DNA from: Pisolithus tinctorius
Taxonomy: Eukaryota; Basidiomycota; Agaricomycetes; Boletales; Pisolithaceae
Direction: 5' to 3'
Assembly: GCA_024663395.1 (NCBI GenBank)
Contig: JANFAH010000083.1
Coordinates: 1 to 64,000, forward strand
Length of the DNA: 64,000 nt
The notes beneath the pieces were generated by a model, which worked only from the letters and a program-made list of their open reading frames with translations, made no database searches and was not told where the DNA came from. The position numbers and the translations under genes are program-made. Positions 35,494-47,053 of this stretch are shown one piece after another (within the stretch, counting starts at the first letter, position 1; each line of letters begins with the position of its first letter).

Positions 35494-36133
35494 ATGGCAT
35501 GATTCCTTTTTCTGGTATACGTCTGCAGGTTCCCTACCATCTGCCATAGCTTGGTGTTGATCCCCCCAGCTGTTGTCACTCGAGGGTCTCCCCTCTCCCT
35601 CCCCTAGGTGATACCTCACCGGTGTGTATGCAATAGTTCGCCCATTTCGCCGTCCTACTTCTCGCTTTTTCAGATTATGGTACTAATCAACGAGACCTTT
35701 CGAACGGGGTATAGTTTATGTCCTTTATTTCTGTTGCTTTCCTTTCTGACTTACGACTACTGTGTTTTTGCCTCATTGCCTGTACGCATTTTTGCATGCT
35801 TAGTCAGCACCCAGTAATATATGTGCATACAACTTTTTATTATACAAAAATAATAGACAAGTTGCAGCTTAGCCAGAGATGACAGACATTTGGAGCAGGC
35901 ATCTGTAGGCTCAGGGCCTAAGATAACAAGGGTTGTATTGTACAAAACATGTGCATGTCAGACTTGGAAGACACCAAACAACACTGCAAAAAGATGTGGC
36001 TGGTATGTCATGTGACATCATGTGACATATTGGGGGGTGGTTGAGCAAGGGAAGGTGCAGTGCAGGGTGCAGAATAACTCACAGCGAAGTGGGGTTGACT
36101 ATGTAGGATTGTGGATAACATAACTGTTGCCCG
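35494..36133. other. Gene-free transition into CpG-poor DNA
   Basis: No recognisable gene. From about 35,786 CpG nearly vanishes; only two occur (about 36,085 and 36,132) before the CpG-free tract. Confidence 0.4.
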
Positions 36134-39100
36134 ATGGGTTGCTGTATGTATGGTCAGAGAAGGAGGTATGAGCCATCTTTGATAATGTGGAGGATGGGTG
36201 GCACACATGATGAAGTAGAGCTGCAGACTTGTCCCCTGGCCAAGTGTCCAAACAGTGTCAATGAAACCCATGTGATAGAACATTGAATTTTTGGTAATTA
36301 TTTTATAACATGCTCCAGCATATACTCTCACCAGATAAACTCATAACTGATGGCAATATCAATATACAGCACACCTTCTCATAATGCATTTGCTACTGAT
36401 GCATAAATCTCATTTTGCATGACCTTTTGGGTGATTCCACAGTGGAATGCAGGGTAATGTCACATTTTTGCATAAATACTAATGCATAGGATCTGGATTG
36501 ATATTATGCAGTATGAGGTGCTCTGTTGGCAGAGGGGAAGTCCACTGAATGGGGCTGAGCCACTGAACTTATAATTAAAATTCCTGCATCTCATCCATCA
36601 CCACAACTTACAACCACTGAGGAAGAACTTAAGGACTCCATGAAAACACTACAGGAGCACAAGCACATCTTCAGTGTACCACTGACCATTGACAAGATTC
36701 TTACACCACAGGAAGAAACTGAAATTGGTGAGCACATGTATCAATTCAAAAATGATGCAGCCAACACTACAACAGTCTGGTACCAGATGGCTGTTGAATG
36801 TGGTAAAATTATCAGTCAATTTGGATGACAAAGATGTCCAGCCCACATTAGCCTCAATATCACCTGCAGAGATTGTGCTGTTGTGTGAAAAAATTGAAGC
36901 AGCTTGCATCAGTTAGAGTCATGCAAACACCTCTTTGGAGTTGATAAGACATGTTCATAAGTTCCATGGTGAGATGTATTGGGAGGAAATGCAGAATGTG
37001 AAGCAGACTACATTGGACTACTATTGGAGGCCATAGGTAGACTGTAGATGTCACACATGTCACACTGTTACACATTTGGTGCTGAATGAATCTCATCTTG
37101 CATCTCAGAAAGGCTGGTGCAACACATATGCATTATGAAAAAGTCTACTGTACAAGTGACAGTGACACATCCCACTGTCCATGATGTATACACATTCAGC
37201 TATGTATGTATGTTCCATGACATAACAAATGCAAAAACCCCAATGCATCCATTCTCCCCCCCCCAACCCACATAATTGGAGTTAATGGTCCAGTATGATC
37301 ATTGAAGACAAAGAGTTTACTGACCTGGCCTGATGGCATCCAGGAATATATAGCCTGTGACTTTTTTGTGGATGGCCCCATCCTTGTCCAGCTTGAAGAT
37401 CAAGTTACAGAAATTCATTGCTCATGCCCTTCACTGCACCAAACTCCATCCATCAGTCCACCCACTGGTGCCAAGAGGTATGGTGATCCAGATATGGCAT
37501 GCTGGGAACCACACCCTCACTCATACAGGACATCCTGTGGTCCTCAATCATGGGGAACATGAACTCTAAAGTCACTGGTATGTTGATGACCCTCCTGCAG
37601 GAAAAAAAAAAGTTTGGCATTTATTGAAAGCCTCATGGTTGGAATTGACCTTGGTACAACAAGTTCATCATTTCCATCATAGAGGGCAAGCAGGCATGTG
37701 TGACTGAGAACTCCAAAGGTGCCTGGACAACCCCATCAGTAGTGGCCTTCACAAAACATGGGGAGCATCTCATTGGCCTGCCTGCCAAGTGTCAAGCAGT
37801 GGTTAATCCATCAACACTGTCTTCACATTTAAGGGCTTGATTGGCTGCAAGTTCAAGGGTGTGGATGTCCAGGAGGACTTGAAGCACTGGTTAGTACATG
37901 CAACAACTGTCAAACAGGACAGCATCTTATATTGTCTACAGAACATTCAAAATTGCTGAGAAGTCAGATGCTTGACCAGCTGTTGAGGTTGACATTGGTA
38001 GCAAGAGCCAACAATTCATATGTCATGGCAAATGTTTTGATCAGTAAGACAACTCATGTTCTCTCCAGAGTGCTGAGGAACTGTCATCCATGGTACTTAC
38101 AAAGATGCATGAGACTGCTGAGCAGTTCCTTGACAAGAAAGTCAAGTAAGTTTCATGCATATCATTTAGGAGTTCCCCAGTGTTGACAGCTATGATTAGC
38201 CATGCAGTCATCCATTACACAAACAATTAATAAAACAGGTGTACTATAATCAGAAAGAAACCAAGAAAAAAGCTCCTGAAAGGCTGGTTTCAGACAAATC
38301 ATGATTGACACATGCCAATGTGACCTTGCATTGTCACATACCACTCATGATTTGTACCACATCAACATTGATCCCTGGAACACATGGTTGATTACATATC
38401 AGAAGGAACCAAGGTGAGTGACTTTCATACTGTAGTTGCCTACCACTGATGGTGTTGTCTAATTGTGCTTTATTATGTCCTCAGAATGGCTCAATAGCTA
38501 GTGATGTGCAACCACTGACATCCAATCCACTGATGGGGCATGTGGATTCCCTGAGGCTACTAGTATGTACATATTCCTTTTTGTTGCACTATTCAAAGTT
38601 TCCATATTCATCTAAGAGCACCCAACTGACAGCTGTTGACCTCCATTGAGTAACATACAAGGGGGCAGCACACAAGCTGAACCCAATGCCTTCACTCCAC
38701 TTCTGCCTCTCTGCTTTGTCAAACTTCCTCTGCACTTTGGTTCTAGCCCTCTGGGAGTGTCAGAGTTTGTCAGAGTGAGTGGTCCTGACTGTTAGGTTTT
38801 GACCTCAAGGCACTTAAATTGGTACAAAGCTGTATTTAAAGAAGAGCTGTAGGGGAGGCATGTGCACTTGGTATAGGGAGGCTCAGACCATGGATGGGAC
38901 AACCACTGGCAGGAGCAGCAGGATGAGGATGAGGGGGAGCCACAATTGTAATTACAAACACTGCAAAATTAGTTCCATTGCCACCCACAGGCCACTATAT
39001 CCATGCACCCCCATTTCAAAATTGGCCACTTGTTATCATCTAAGTATCTGGCAACTCAGATGGTAGTATGATCAGCTTGGCTCAAAGTGGCAATGCACTT

Positions 39101-39782
39101 GAAAGCAATGGCAGTCACAAGATCTACAACTATACAGTAGTCCACTACTTAATACTACATTCTGTGTGCATTGAATGACCTGTGTTCAAAGACTCCCTTG
39201 TGCCTCTCAAATTATACTGTATCAATTGCTCTTGGCATGTGTAATAATATACTCAATATTTCATCTAGAAATAATTTTTGATGTTTTGACCTATGATTTT
39301 AATGTGGAAAGACTTTATTTCTGATTTGATTTTTTGTTGAAAAATATTTCACTGTATATTACATGTTTGAGCATAAAAAAAGCAGAATGTTTTTCATATG
39401 AGCTTCAGCACACAATTCATCATTGCAATACAGTACTTAGACTAAATAAATACTGCCTACTTTGTAAACTTTCTGCTCACAAAAAAGCCAATTGTTAATT
39501 CTAAAAAAAAGTGACATATATTGGAAAATTATTTACAATGTATCACACATATTGTGTTCAAAATCATTCTGCTGAACATCCATAATTTTTTTATATGCAA
39601 AGCTTTAAAATTTTCTAGTGGCATTTTGTAAAGCATGATAGACAATACAAATCCAAAATATTTTTACAATATTTCTCACAAAAACATCCCAAATTAAAGA
39701 GTCTCATTTTTCAATCTTTTTTTAAAATGTTTTCAGCAAAGAAACTGAGAAATGTTTCCAGTGCCAGCTAACCCATTAAATA
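36134..39782. other. CpG-free tract of 3.65 kb
   Basis: I scanned every line: there is no CG dinucleotide between 36,133 and 39,783, although G and C are both common over most of it. TG and CA are frequent, as expected when methylated CpG has decayed to TpG/CpA on both strands. 39,240-39,780 is in addition strongly AT-rich. Apart from the Hsp70 relic (37,638-38,145) there are only scattered short open stretches, for example 36,640-36,828, which I cannot identify. Normal CpG returns abruptly at 39,783. Confidence 0.9.
37638..38145 (+). pseudogene. Relic of mitochondrial-type Hsp70 (SSC1-like), N-terminal part
   Basis: Blocks of the Hsp70 ATPase domain can be read in changing frames. VGIDLGTT (37,638) is the phosphate-1 loop. 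[20 protein letters not shown], then [15 protein letters not shown] and AVVNPST follow to about 37,815, then GVDVQEDLKHW (about 37,860) and AEELSSMVLTKMHETAEQFL with DKKVK (38,070-38,145). The last block and the GLPAK region match the mitochondrial branch rather than the cytosolic one. It ends at GTAAGT, a splice donor, so it derives from genomic DNA and not a spliced RNA. Stops and frameshifts abound and CpG is absent. The normal protein drives import and folding in mitochondria. Confidence 0.75.
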
Positions 39783-39912
39783 CGCAGAGGACACCAGAGG
39801 CTTTATCAGACAACACAATAGACTACCTAACTTGACACTGCATTTGGTCGCCTACTGCAACCAAAGCATTGCCAGAATTCAGGAACTCTCAATATCAACC
39901 TTGCCATCGCGG

Positions 39913-41754
39913 TGTGAGTCAAAGTGTGGAAAGGTGGTGAAAACCAACCAAAACCAACACAAAAGACAAATGTAAAGCGAGTGGTGGTTTGCCTCCGCGG
40001 AACCTGGAGTGCAGAAACCTAAATGTGGGGGGAACTTCAAGTAGAGGTGCTCCTGGCGCAAGTCGTCGACGAGTTACGCAGGAGTAGATGAATGAATGCT
40101 GATTGAGAAGGGGATGCTGAACAGAGCAGGGGTGTTCAGCCAAAAGGACTTGGGAGTAAATGGATTTCGATAGGATGTGCTCCTGGCGCAAGTCGATGAC
40201 AAGTTACACAGGAGTGGATGGATGACTAAACAAGAGGTTGCTGACTAAGCACTGATGATACTGCTGATGATGAATAGAGGTAGATAGACCCTTGATGGAG
40301 CCTCAACTACCAATGATATAAATGAAGACAGATAGACTCTTCCGAATGAGCCTCAACTGTCGACGACGAGATATACTGAGCTGAGCTGACTTCTGGATTG
40401 ATTCTGGGTAGCTAAGTACATGGGGGTTTATATACTATGGGGGGAGCACAGCTTGTGACAAACAAGGCACAAACACTTGGTAAGTAATGAGTAAGGACTG
40501 AGTAATCATGATGAGTAAGCGAGAAACGAAAAGTAAGCAAGCAAAGAAGATTGGTAAGTATTGGCAATGAACGAGTCAAGGATAGTCAAAATATCACAGA
40601 ATGAGTCAAACAGAGTCAGAAACTGAGTAAGCGCACTGATATCACATTAGGGGGTGGCGATGCAAGTCAGATCTCGGCGGAGACATCTCTAGATCCAAAG
40701 ATGGCATGACAGATGGATGGTGTTTCCAGATAGGGAAGTATTAATTCCAGAATTGAAGGGCATGAGTCAGGCGTCAAAGGGGGCTAGGGCGTTGGGGGTC
40801 TGTGGGGCAATGAGAGCATACGTGATCACGTCTCCCACCCTTCCATCCTCTCAGCGAAGTTAACAAAAACTTCATGAACGGGGCTCTGATGGAGGAGGAG
40901 GAGAAGGGGGAACGTCTTCTGCTGGATCTTGCAGTAAGAAGGCAAGATGCATGTCATACTCGTCATGAATGCGATCAGGGAGGCTGGAGGACAGTAGATT
41001 ATACTGCAGCTGTCACAATGCAGGAAGAATGATGGACGAGATTGGAACAAAGACGGTGCAGGGAGCAGGGAGGAATGATCCATATGCTTCATCAACCGGG
41101 GAGACTGAAATGACCACATAAGACCTTTCTAACCGAGTGACAGACCTGAGGCGACCAAAGAACGTCCTTCTGGAGGTCATACTGACAAGGAGAACACGCT
41201 GACCAAGCTGCATGGGATGAGACGGGGCTGACAATGACAGGATGAACCAGGGGGCTTCAGGACGGAAGCTGGTGGGAACGCCTGGCAGATATACATAGCC
41301 ACTGTCTCTGGCAAATGAGACAAGCGAGATGATCGACGAAGAGGTGGCCATGATTGATGGACTTAGCGAAATGAGTGTCTGATGGATGGAGTGCTGTAGA
41401 AATGTGCAGGGTGCGAGGATCCTCTCCAAATTTGGAAGGAAGAATTGTGGGGCTGAGCACTTTAAGTGAGCATGGGAACGGAGTCGATATCTTTGGAAAT
41501 GGTGGAGATACGATGAAAACCAGAATGCCGTACACGGGCGCTAAAAACCTTTAACGTGCGCTTAACTCGCTTCCTCTTTTCTCTTTAGCACTGACGACTC
41601 GTTCTTGTGCGAAGGATGACTGTTCATGTCCAACAGTCTTTCTACGCATGAGGCCTTTAGTCTTCATCTGCATGCTTGGGCATTGTGCGCAACTCGTCAA
41701 CGAGTTAGGCAGAGTCAGCTGTAACCATGTCCACAACACCTTTGGTGTGTGACA
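39913..41754. mobile_element. Solo-LTR-like element, copy 1 (1842 bp)
   Basis: Starts TGTGAG, ends GTGACA, and is flanked on both sides by GCGG (39,909-39,912 and 41,755-41,758), a 4-bp target duplication. A TATA-like TTTATATAC lies at about 40,428. It is nearly identical to 47,054-48,916; the length difference comes mainly from a short ATTGATTCT repeat. No gag/pol, primer-binding site or polypurine tract adjoins it. The minus strand carries a 159-codon frame, interrupted here by a stop. Confidence 0.75.
41013..41351 (-). pseudogene. LTR-borne ORF, copy 1, truncated by a CGA-to-TGA stop
   Basis: Starts at ATGGCC (41,349-41,351; MATSSSIISLVSFARDSG...) and stops at 41,013-41,015, where the other copy has CGA (Arg). 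The intact version is 159 codons. No family recognised. Confidence 0.5.
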
Positions 41755-41758
41755 GCGG

Positions 41759-42331
41759 TCGCCCTCATTTGATTGTAATAGTGCTCGTCACCCACTTACG
41801 TCACTACATCCAAATTGCAGTAACAGCTGATGGGCCTTTTGTTTGACACATAATATTCCAGAAAACCGCAATATCGCATTGGAGGACAACTAAAAATTAA
41901 TCGTGGTGGCTAATGAATGACCTAAAGATGCTTAGTTGATTGATTAAACATGTACACAGGGTTAGTACGCGACCTGCCAGTAGTAACGGGTATGCAGTGT
42001 CAGAAATACACCTGAATACATGACTAATTTGAGGGATCTTCCACAGGGGGGGAGGGGATTCTTTGATGGAAAATTGATGCGTTTTTTGTGTTTGCCGTGC
42101 GTTAGTTATTAAATGCGGTCACAAAAATGGGTGACTTACTTTGTGAAAACAAAAGAAAAGAAAAGAACCGACATAATCGCCGCCGTCACAGCAAGATACG
42201 CATCAGCAACAATGGTAACGGACCTGGATGTATATGGTTAACTGGAGCAGCTGTAGATTGTTCGACTCATGTCAGATGCTTAAATCGATGACAGCTGCAG
42301 TATGAACTACCATCGATAGCAATCATTTGAA
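41759..42331. other. Gene-free stretch
   Basis: No recognisable gene or repeat between the first solo LTR and the hairpin. Confidence 0.4.
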
Positions 42332-42892
42332 GTTTAAGTTTCGCGTTGATGGTCGCATCGCACCGTCATCGCAGACTACTATGAATATTGATCTAATTCT
42401 AGTTCTAGTTGCAAAGGCTACTATCAATATTGATGTAAATCTAATTCTCATGCTACGGTGTCTAACGCTAGAGTGGTGGGCTGCGAGCAAAGACAGTTAA
42501 TAGAATGCCAAGTATTGAGAAGCGACGACTTACCTGTTGGTGGTGGAAAGAGGGAAAAGGTGTTCGTGAGAAAAGTCGTCGTTGATATACTGAACGCAAC
42601 TCATGATCACGTGGTAGCCGCAGCAAAGATCGCCACCACTAAACACGAGCACGTGATCGTGAGTTGCGTTCAGTATATCAACGACGACTTTTCTCACAAA
42701 CACCTTTTCCCTCTTTCCACCACCTACAGGTAAGTCGTCGCTTCTCAATACTTGGCATTCTATTAACCCTCTTCGCTCGCAGCCCATTAGCGTTAGACAC
42801 CATAGCATTAGAATAATTAGAATTATATCAGTATTGATAGTAGTATGTAGTATTTGTGAAGATGGTGCGATGCGACCGTCAACGAGTTAAAC
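42332..42892. repeat. Long hairpin: ~280/243 bp inverted repeat with 36 bp loop
   Basis: Left arm 42,332-42,613, right arm 42,650-42,892. The inner arms are nearly perfect (CTGAACGCAACTCATGATCACGTG against its complement); the outer parts diverge and contain indels. Loop 42,614-42,649. Both strands show mirror ORFs of about 90 codons, a by-product of the symmetry. It could be a foldback/MITE element or an inverted gene-fragment duplication able to give double-stranded RNA. Confidence 0.9.
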
Positions 42893-43156
42893 ATTCAACA
42901 TGAGCTGAATAATCTATAATACGAGTGTAGACGAAGATATAATAAAATTGCGTACGTGCATTCAATAAAGATAAGCACAGTGTACGCTGTTTACTTGGTT
43001 ATCAATCTGACTACATACCCCTAGACCATTCTTCCATCCTGTTGTCCACATCAAAAGACACCGCTAAAGTTCATACATGTCAACTCTACGTCTCTTACTG
43101 ATGAATTCGATCATTAAATCATTCTCCACAGTGGCTTTCCTATGATCTGCCTTTGG

Positions 43157-44532
43157 TCAGTCGGTATTAAGTTGATTGGATAGGCGGTAACTAACCACAA
43201 CATCGTAGGCGAGCTTCACCGCGAAGGCAATGGTGAGTAGTTGCGTTAAGAATTGTATTGTGGCACGTATAGCCCCAAACAGGGCCTGCAACGAGCTTTC
43301 TTTCTTCCCTGGCCGCAATTGCAAATCCCTCTTCGGCTTTTTCCAGACTGTTATCGTATTGTCTGCGTCGTTATTGGAAGACGCCGCAATGATCCCTGTA
43401 TGATCCTCTCCGTCGTATGTCTGGTACATGTGGGTGTAAGATGGTTTCTACATTTATGGGGATGCTCACCGTAATTGTCTGTGTCCGTGCTGTCCTTGAG
43501 TGCTGTAGCACCTGTCGCTTGGTTCCAGTATTCATTTCGAAGATATATACTAACCCATTATCAGATCCCCCAACGATCGTCGTGCCGTCCTCCGCGAAGG
43601 CTACTTGTTTGGGGTACGTTTTTAGCGGTTTGGTATCGTACGTCCTTATGCAGCTTCCGTCATTCAGTCGATGTAGGCTAAATCCACTTATAGCGTTGTC
43701 TATGATGAATAAACTTCCCGTCTTGTCGACACATGCAGAGCCCCTAAGTACAGGTCAGATCGATTGGTTTGCTGAGACTGAAGATCTCTTACTCACGTTG
43801 TCATTCCTGTAGACCTTGTTTCAACGACCATCCCGTTGTCGCTTCGTAGAACATGGCTTGCAAAGGGCAATCTCATTAGATCTGTATTCGCGAGTCTCAG
43901 GCCTATCATCTTACATGTCTCCATCATACATCCCGAAAACTATGATGTCGCAGCCTCGGAGGTACACAGCATGCGGAATGGACGTCGTTAACTCGACGCT
44001 GAAGACGTTTGACAGTCGATTCCTAGAATCTATTGTCCAGGTCTGAACTCGTTTGTCCCGCGTCGTTACGATGATACGAGTTCCTGTGCCGTTACCTGCA
44101 TCCGAAGCAATGGCCATGATTTCATGCCCCCCACTAATCCTCCTGGCAACTACTTCCTCGAATTCGACCACAGTATGTGGGCGCTGCCTCCAGATCAGCA
44201 AGTAGCCCAGTCCTGTCCCGCAGCACAAGGTTTCCTGTATACTGTCGTCTTGTGCAAGCCAAGTAATAGTTGTAATGGGATCTTTGGGACTTCGCATCTG
44301 CGGAGGTTGGGGTAGCTGAACCTCTTTGTGTAAGTCCCATACCCTCAGTCCATCGAAACCTGTTGGCTAATATGCATTGGATTCGAAATAACACTACTGA
44401 ATTCCTACCTCCACTTGCCAACAGTGTTCCAGAGTTCGACACCACTAGACAGAGGATCACATCCTGGTGCCCCCACAAGCGGCACCCGAGTGCGTACTTC
44501 GTCGGCAACTTGAGAATAGAGCTGAATATCAT
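43157..44532 (-). CDS. WD40-repeat protein with C-terminal membrane helix, 388 aa, intact
   Basis: Five exons with consistent phases: 44,532-44,409; 44,359-43,915; 43,856-43,797; 43,743-43,470; 43,420-43,157 (1167 nt, 388 residues plus stop). The N-terminus has a blade GHQDVILCLVVSNSGTLLAS with FDGLRVWD across the first intron. Further blades include CGTGLGYLLIW, TRDKRVQTWTID, GGSDNGLVYIFE and NNDADNTITVWKK. A single hydrophobic helix near the end (FLTQLLTIAFAVKLAYDVVV) would anchor it in a membrane. It belongs to the same family as 26,709-28,568. The start is the ATG at 44,530-44,532; another ATG at 44,550 opens a different frame and is not used in this model. Function unknown. Confidence 0.85.
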
Positions 44533-46142
44533 CGGGTAAATTGTTCATTGGTAAGGCAAAGTCATCGTCGATGTAAATACGTCGTATCTGTTATTGTCTA
44601 ACAGCTGATTCGCATAATGTTGTAAAGGCATAACCTGAGCGTTGCTAATGCGACAATTTTATTATTATTGCGCCCTCACGACGGTGCCTACCATGGCTAA
44701 TGGAGGTGCGTTTCCTCCTGACTATGACCATTACGACGTTGCCTATTATTTCAGGTGAGGTTTAATTGTAGGAAGAATGCCCGATCTGATTTTAATAAGG
44801 TGAACAAAAAGCTCAACTTGAAATAATGAAGTGGCACAACTAAATTACTACCATAACTACAATAGTAGATGCCTGTAACGACAATGGAGGTGCATTTGCC
44901 TGTCTGTGCTGGAGACTGATCAGATCTTTTCTTTTGAGCGATTACCTCCTCCAGACCTGTTCTGTTCACCTGGGGCGATTATTGGCGATAGGCCCATACC
45001 TGTGCATGCGTGTATGTGAGCATGCCTGTGATATCGACTTATTTCCCGTATGGCGATGTGCCCGCATTTGACTGCCCCGTTTTTGTCCGCTTTTGTTTGC
45101 CTAGTGCTGAACTCATTTTTTCCCTCTAACCTCATTCCAGATGTGCACTACATGTTGCTGTACTCTGTCGTCGTGTCTGCTGATCCCCGACCATGGACGC
45201 TTTTGTTCCATGTGACTTTCTATTGTCTTTCCTTTTTTTTTGTTAGGGACTCATGGCACTGATCGCCTCCGATTTAACCCTCTAGGTCTCCAGTCGCACC
45301 GCAATTACTAACTCTAACCCATTTTCAATGCCAGGTGCATTTGGTATCCATACGTGTATGCATTGGATTCCACAATGATAACTAACTGCAGCTACTAGGA
45401 GGAGAAAGCACACAAACCGTTGATAGCGACATGTCGCTTTTTGACGACGATAATGACAACGACTTCTGTTTGCAGATGGAAACCAGCAGCAATGCATCCG
45501 TCAAAGAACAGCTTACCATCGGGCACAGTGAGGATGATGGCAATGGCATGTCCATTGCCAACTCGTGTACAGACGCTAGTTACAATGTGTCCTCCACAGA
45601 CCAGCTTGCTGCAAGATGTACCACGCCAAAACCAGCAGAGCGCAACACCACTGCTGGCATCGCCCCTAAACATGAGCCCCCGCATGCCTCAGCTTCCACC
45701 ACACATACCGTGACCACTACATCAGCACATCACAAGTGATGCAACAAGGGTGACGAACCATGGCCTATTGCGAAGTGTCGTAACAGAGAACTAGATTACT
45801 CCTACTCACTTCGTCAGCAACTCCGGGGAATGGGAGCAGAATTGAACCACCTGAAGGCCAAGTTACGTCTGAAAGGGTCGGTGAGTAGCCAACTCTAACC
45901 TACTACTTGTCACTGGGGCTGATGGACTATCATGAACATGCCAGCACGAACTTGCCACCCTTGAGAAGACTACACAAAACAGCCTTCTCACCGCAAAGAA
46001 TGAGTTTGATTTGCAGAAGAAAGTTCTATCTGATATGCATACTTTGCTTGCTACTCAAGAACAAGAGCTCTGCAGACTCCGGCATGAAATTCAGGTCAGC
46101 CATCACATATCACTGTCTTGGACTGTATTCATGTGAACCAAG

Positions 46143-46438
46143 GAGCATCACCAAGAGCGCAGTGTTTTGCGAAACCTCCAAGAAGAGGTTCAGGTGAGAA
46201 GTGCATAGCTTTACTTAGTATCACACTCATGTGTTCGAAAGGAAAACCACAGACAGTGGGAAACTCTTCTTAAATCTCATGACCGGGCACTTACCGTGCT
46301 CAGAGATGAAATTCAGGTATGCCATCCTCAGTGCTCTGTCAGGCCATTGCTCAATGAATGAAGGAACAACACCGTCAGCGTGATACCTTACTGGCAGCTC
46401 AAAAGGAGGAGTTTTTGAGGTTCCGAAATGAACTGCAG
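46143..46438 (+). repeat. Repeated small coiled-coil exons in gene B
   Basis: Successive phase-0 exons begin with E(H/N/Q)H(Q/R) and end in E(V/I/L)Q: 46,143-46,193 (17 codons), 46,242-46,316 (25) and about 46,364-46,438 (25). The preceding exon also ends RHEIQ. All have heptad-like spacing, which suggests exon duplication that lengthened the coiled coil. Confidence 0.65.
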
Positions 46439-47053
46439 GTGAGTCGTCGTGGATCACTATACACTCCTGACAGTTTACATCACACTGAAGGAATGTGATT
46501 GACTACGGGAAATCGAGATAGTGCAACATACTGCTGCTATGGAAGAGCACTTGCGATCAGAACTGAAGAAGGTTGGCGATGATGTGGTGACACGCTGCCA
46601 AGCAGAGAAAGAGAGGGAATTAGCAGCAATGGTTCAACACAATATGCGACATAGACATGTAAGTGAACAAACTATGTAGTTTGTTGGGCAATGCTGACTG
46701 CCCTCAGACAATTCAAACAGCATCTCAAGCTGAACCAGCGTGCTTTCCAGCTGAATCCGAGTCTCCTACCTGCCAGGACAACCAGCCGCAAACACCATGA
46801 CAAGCGTCCACTGCACCACTGCCCCAGCATGCACGAACTCCATATTTGGACACTATCAAGAAGATCAAACGAACCCAAGCAGCTTCACGAAGAACCCGCC
46901 TCATCAGCATGTCTCACGAGGTAAGTAAGGAAATATACGACTTGATATGAATATCTCACGATCAATAGCCTATTGACAATGAAGAGTTCCGATCTACTGC
47001 TTCAGAACCTGAGGTATCACAAGCAAACAACAGTGATTCTGTATCAATGGCGG

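Noticed and set aside
42458..42808. Two overlapping ~91-codon ORFs on opposite strands with similar products
   Set aside because: Both arise from the same hairpin symmetry; no independent support for coding.
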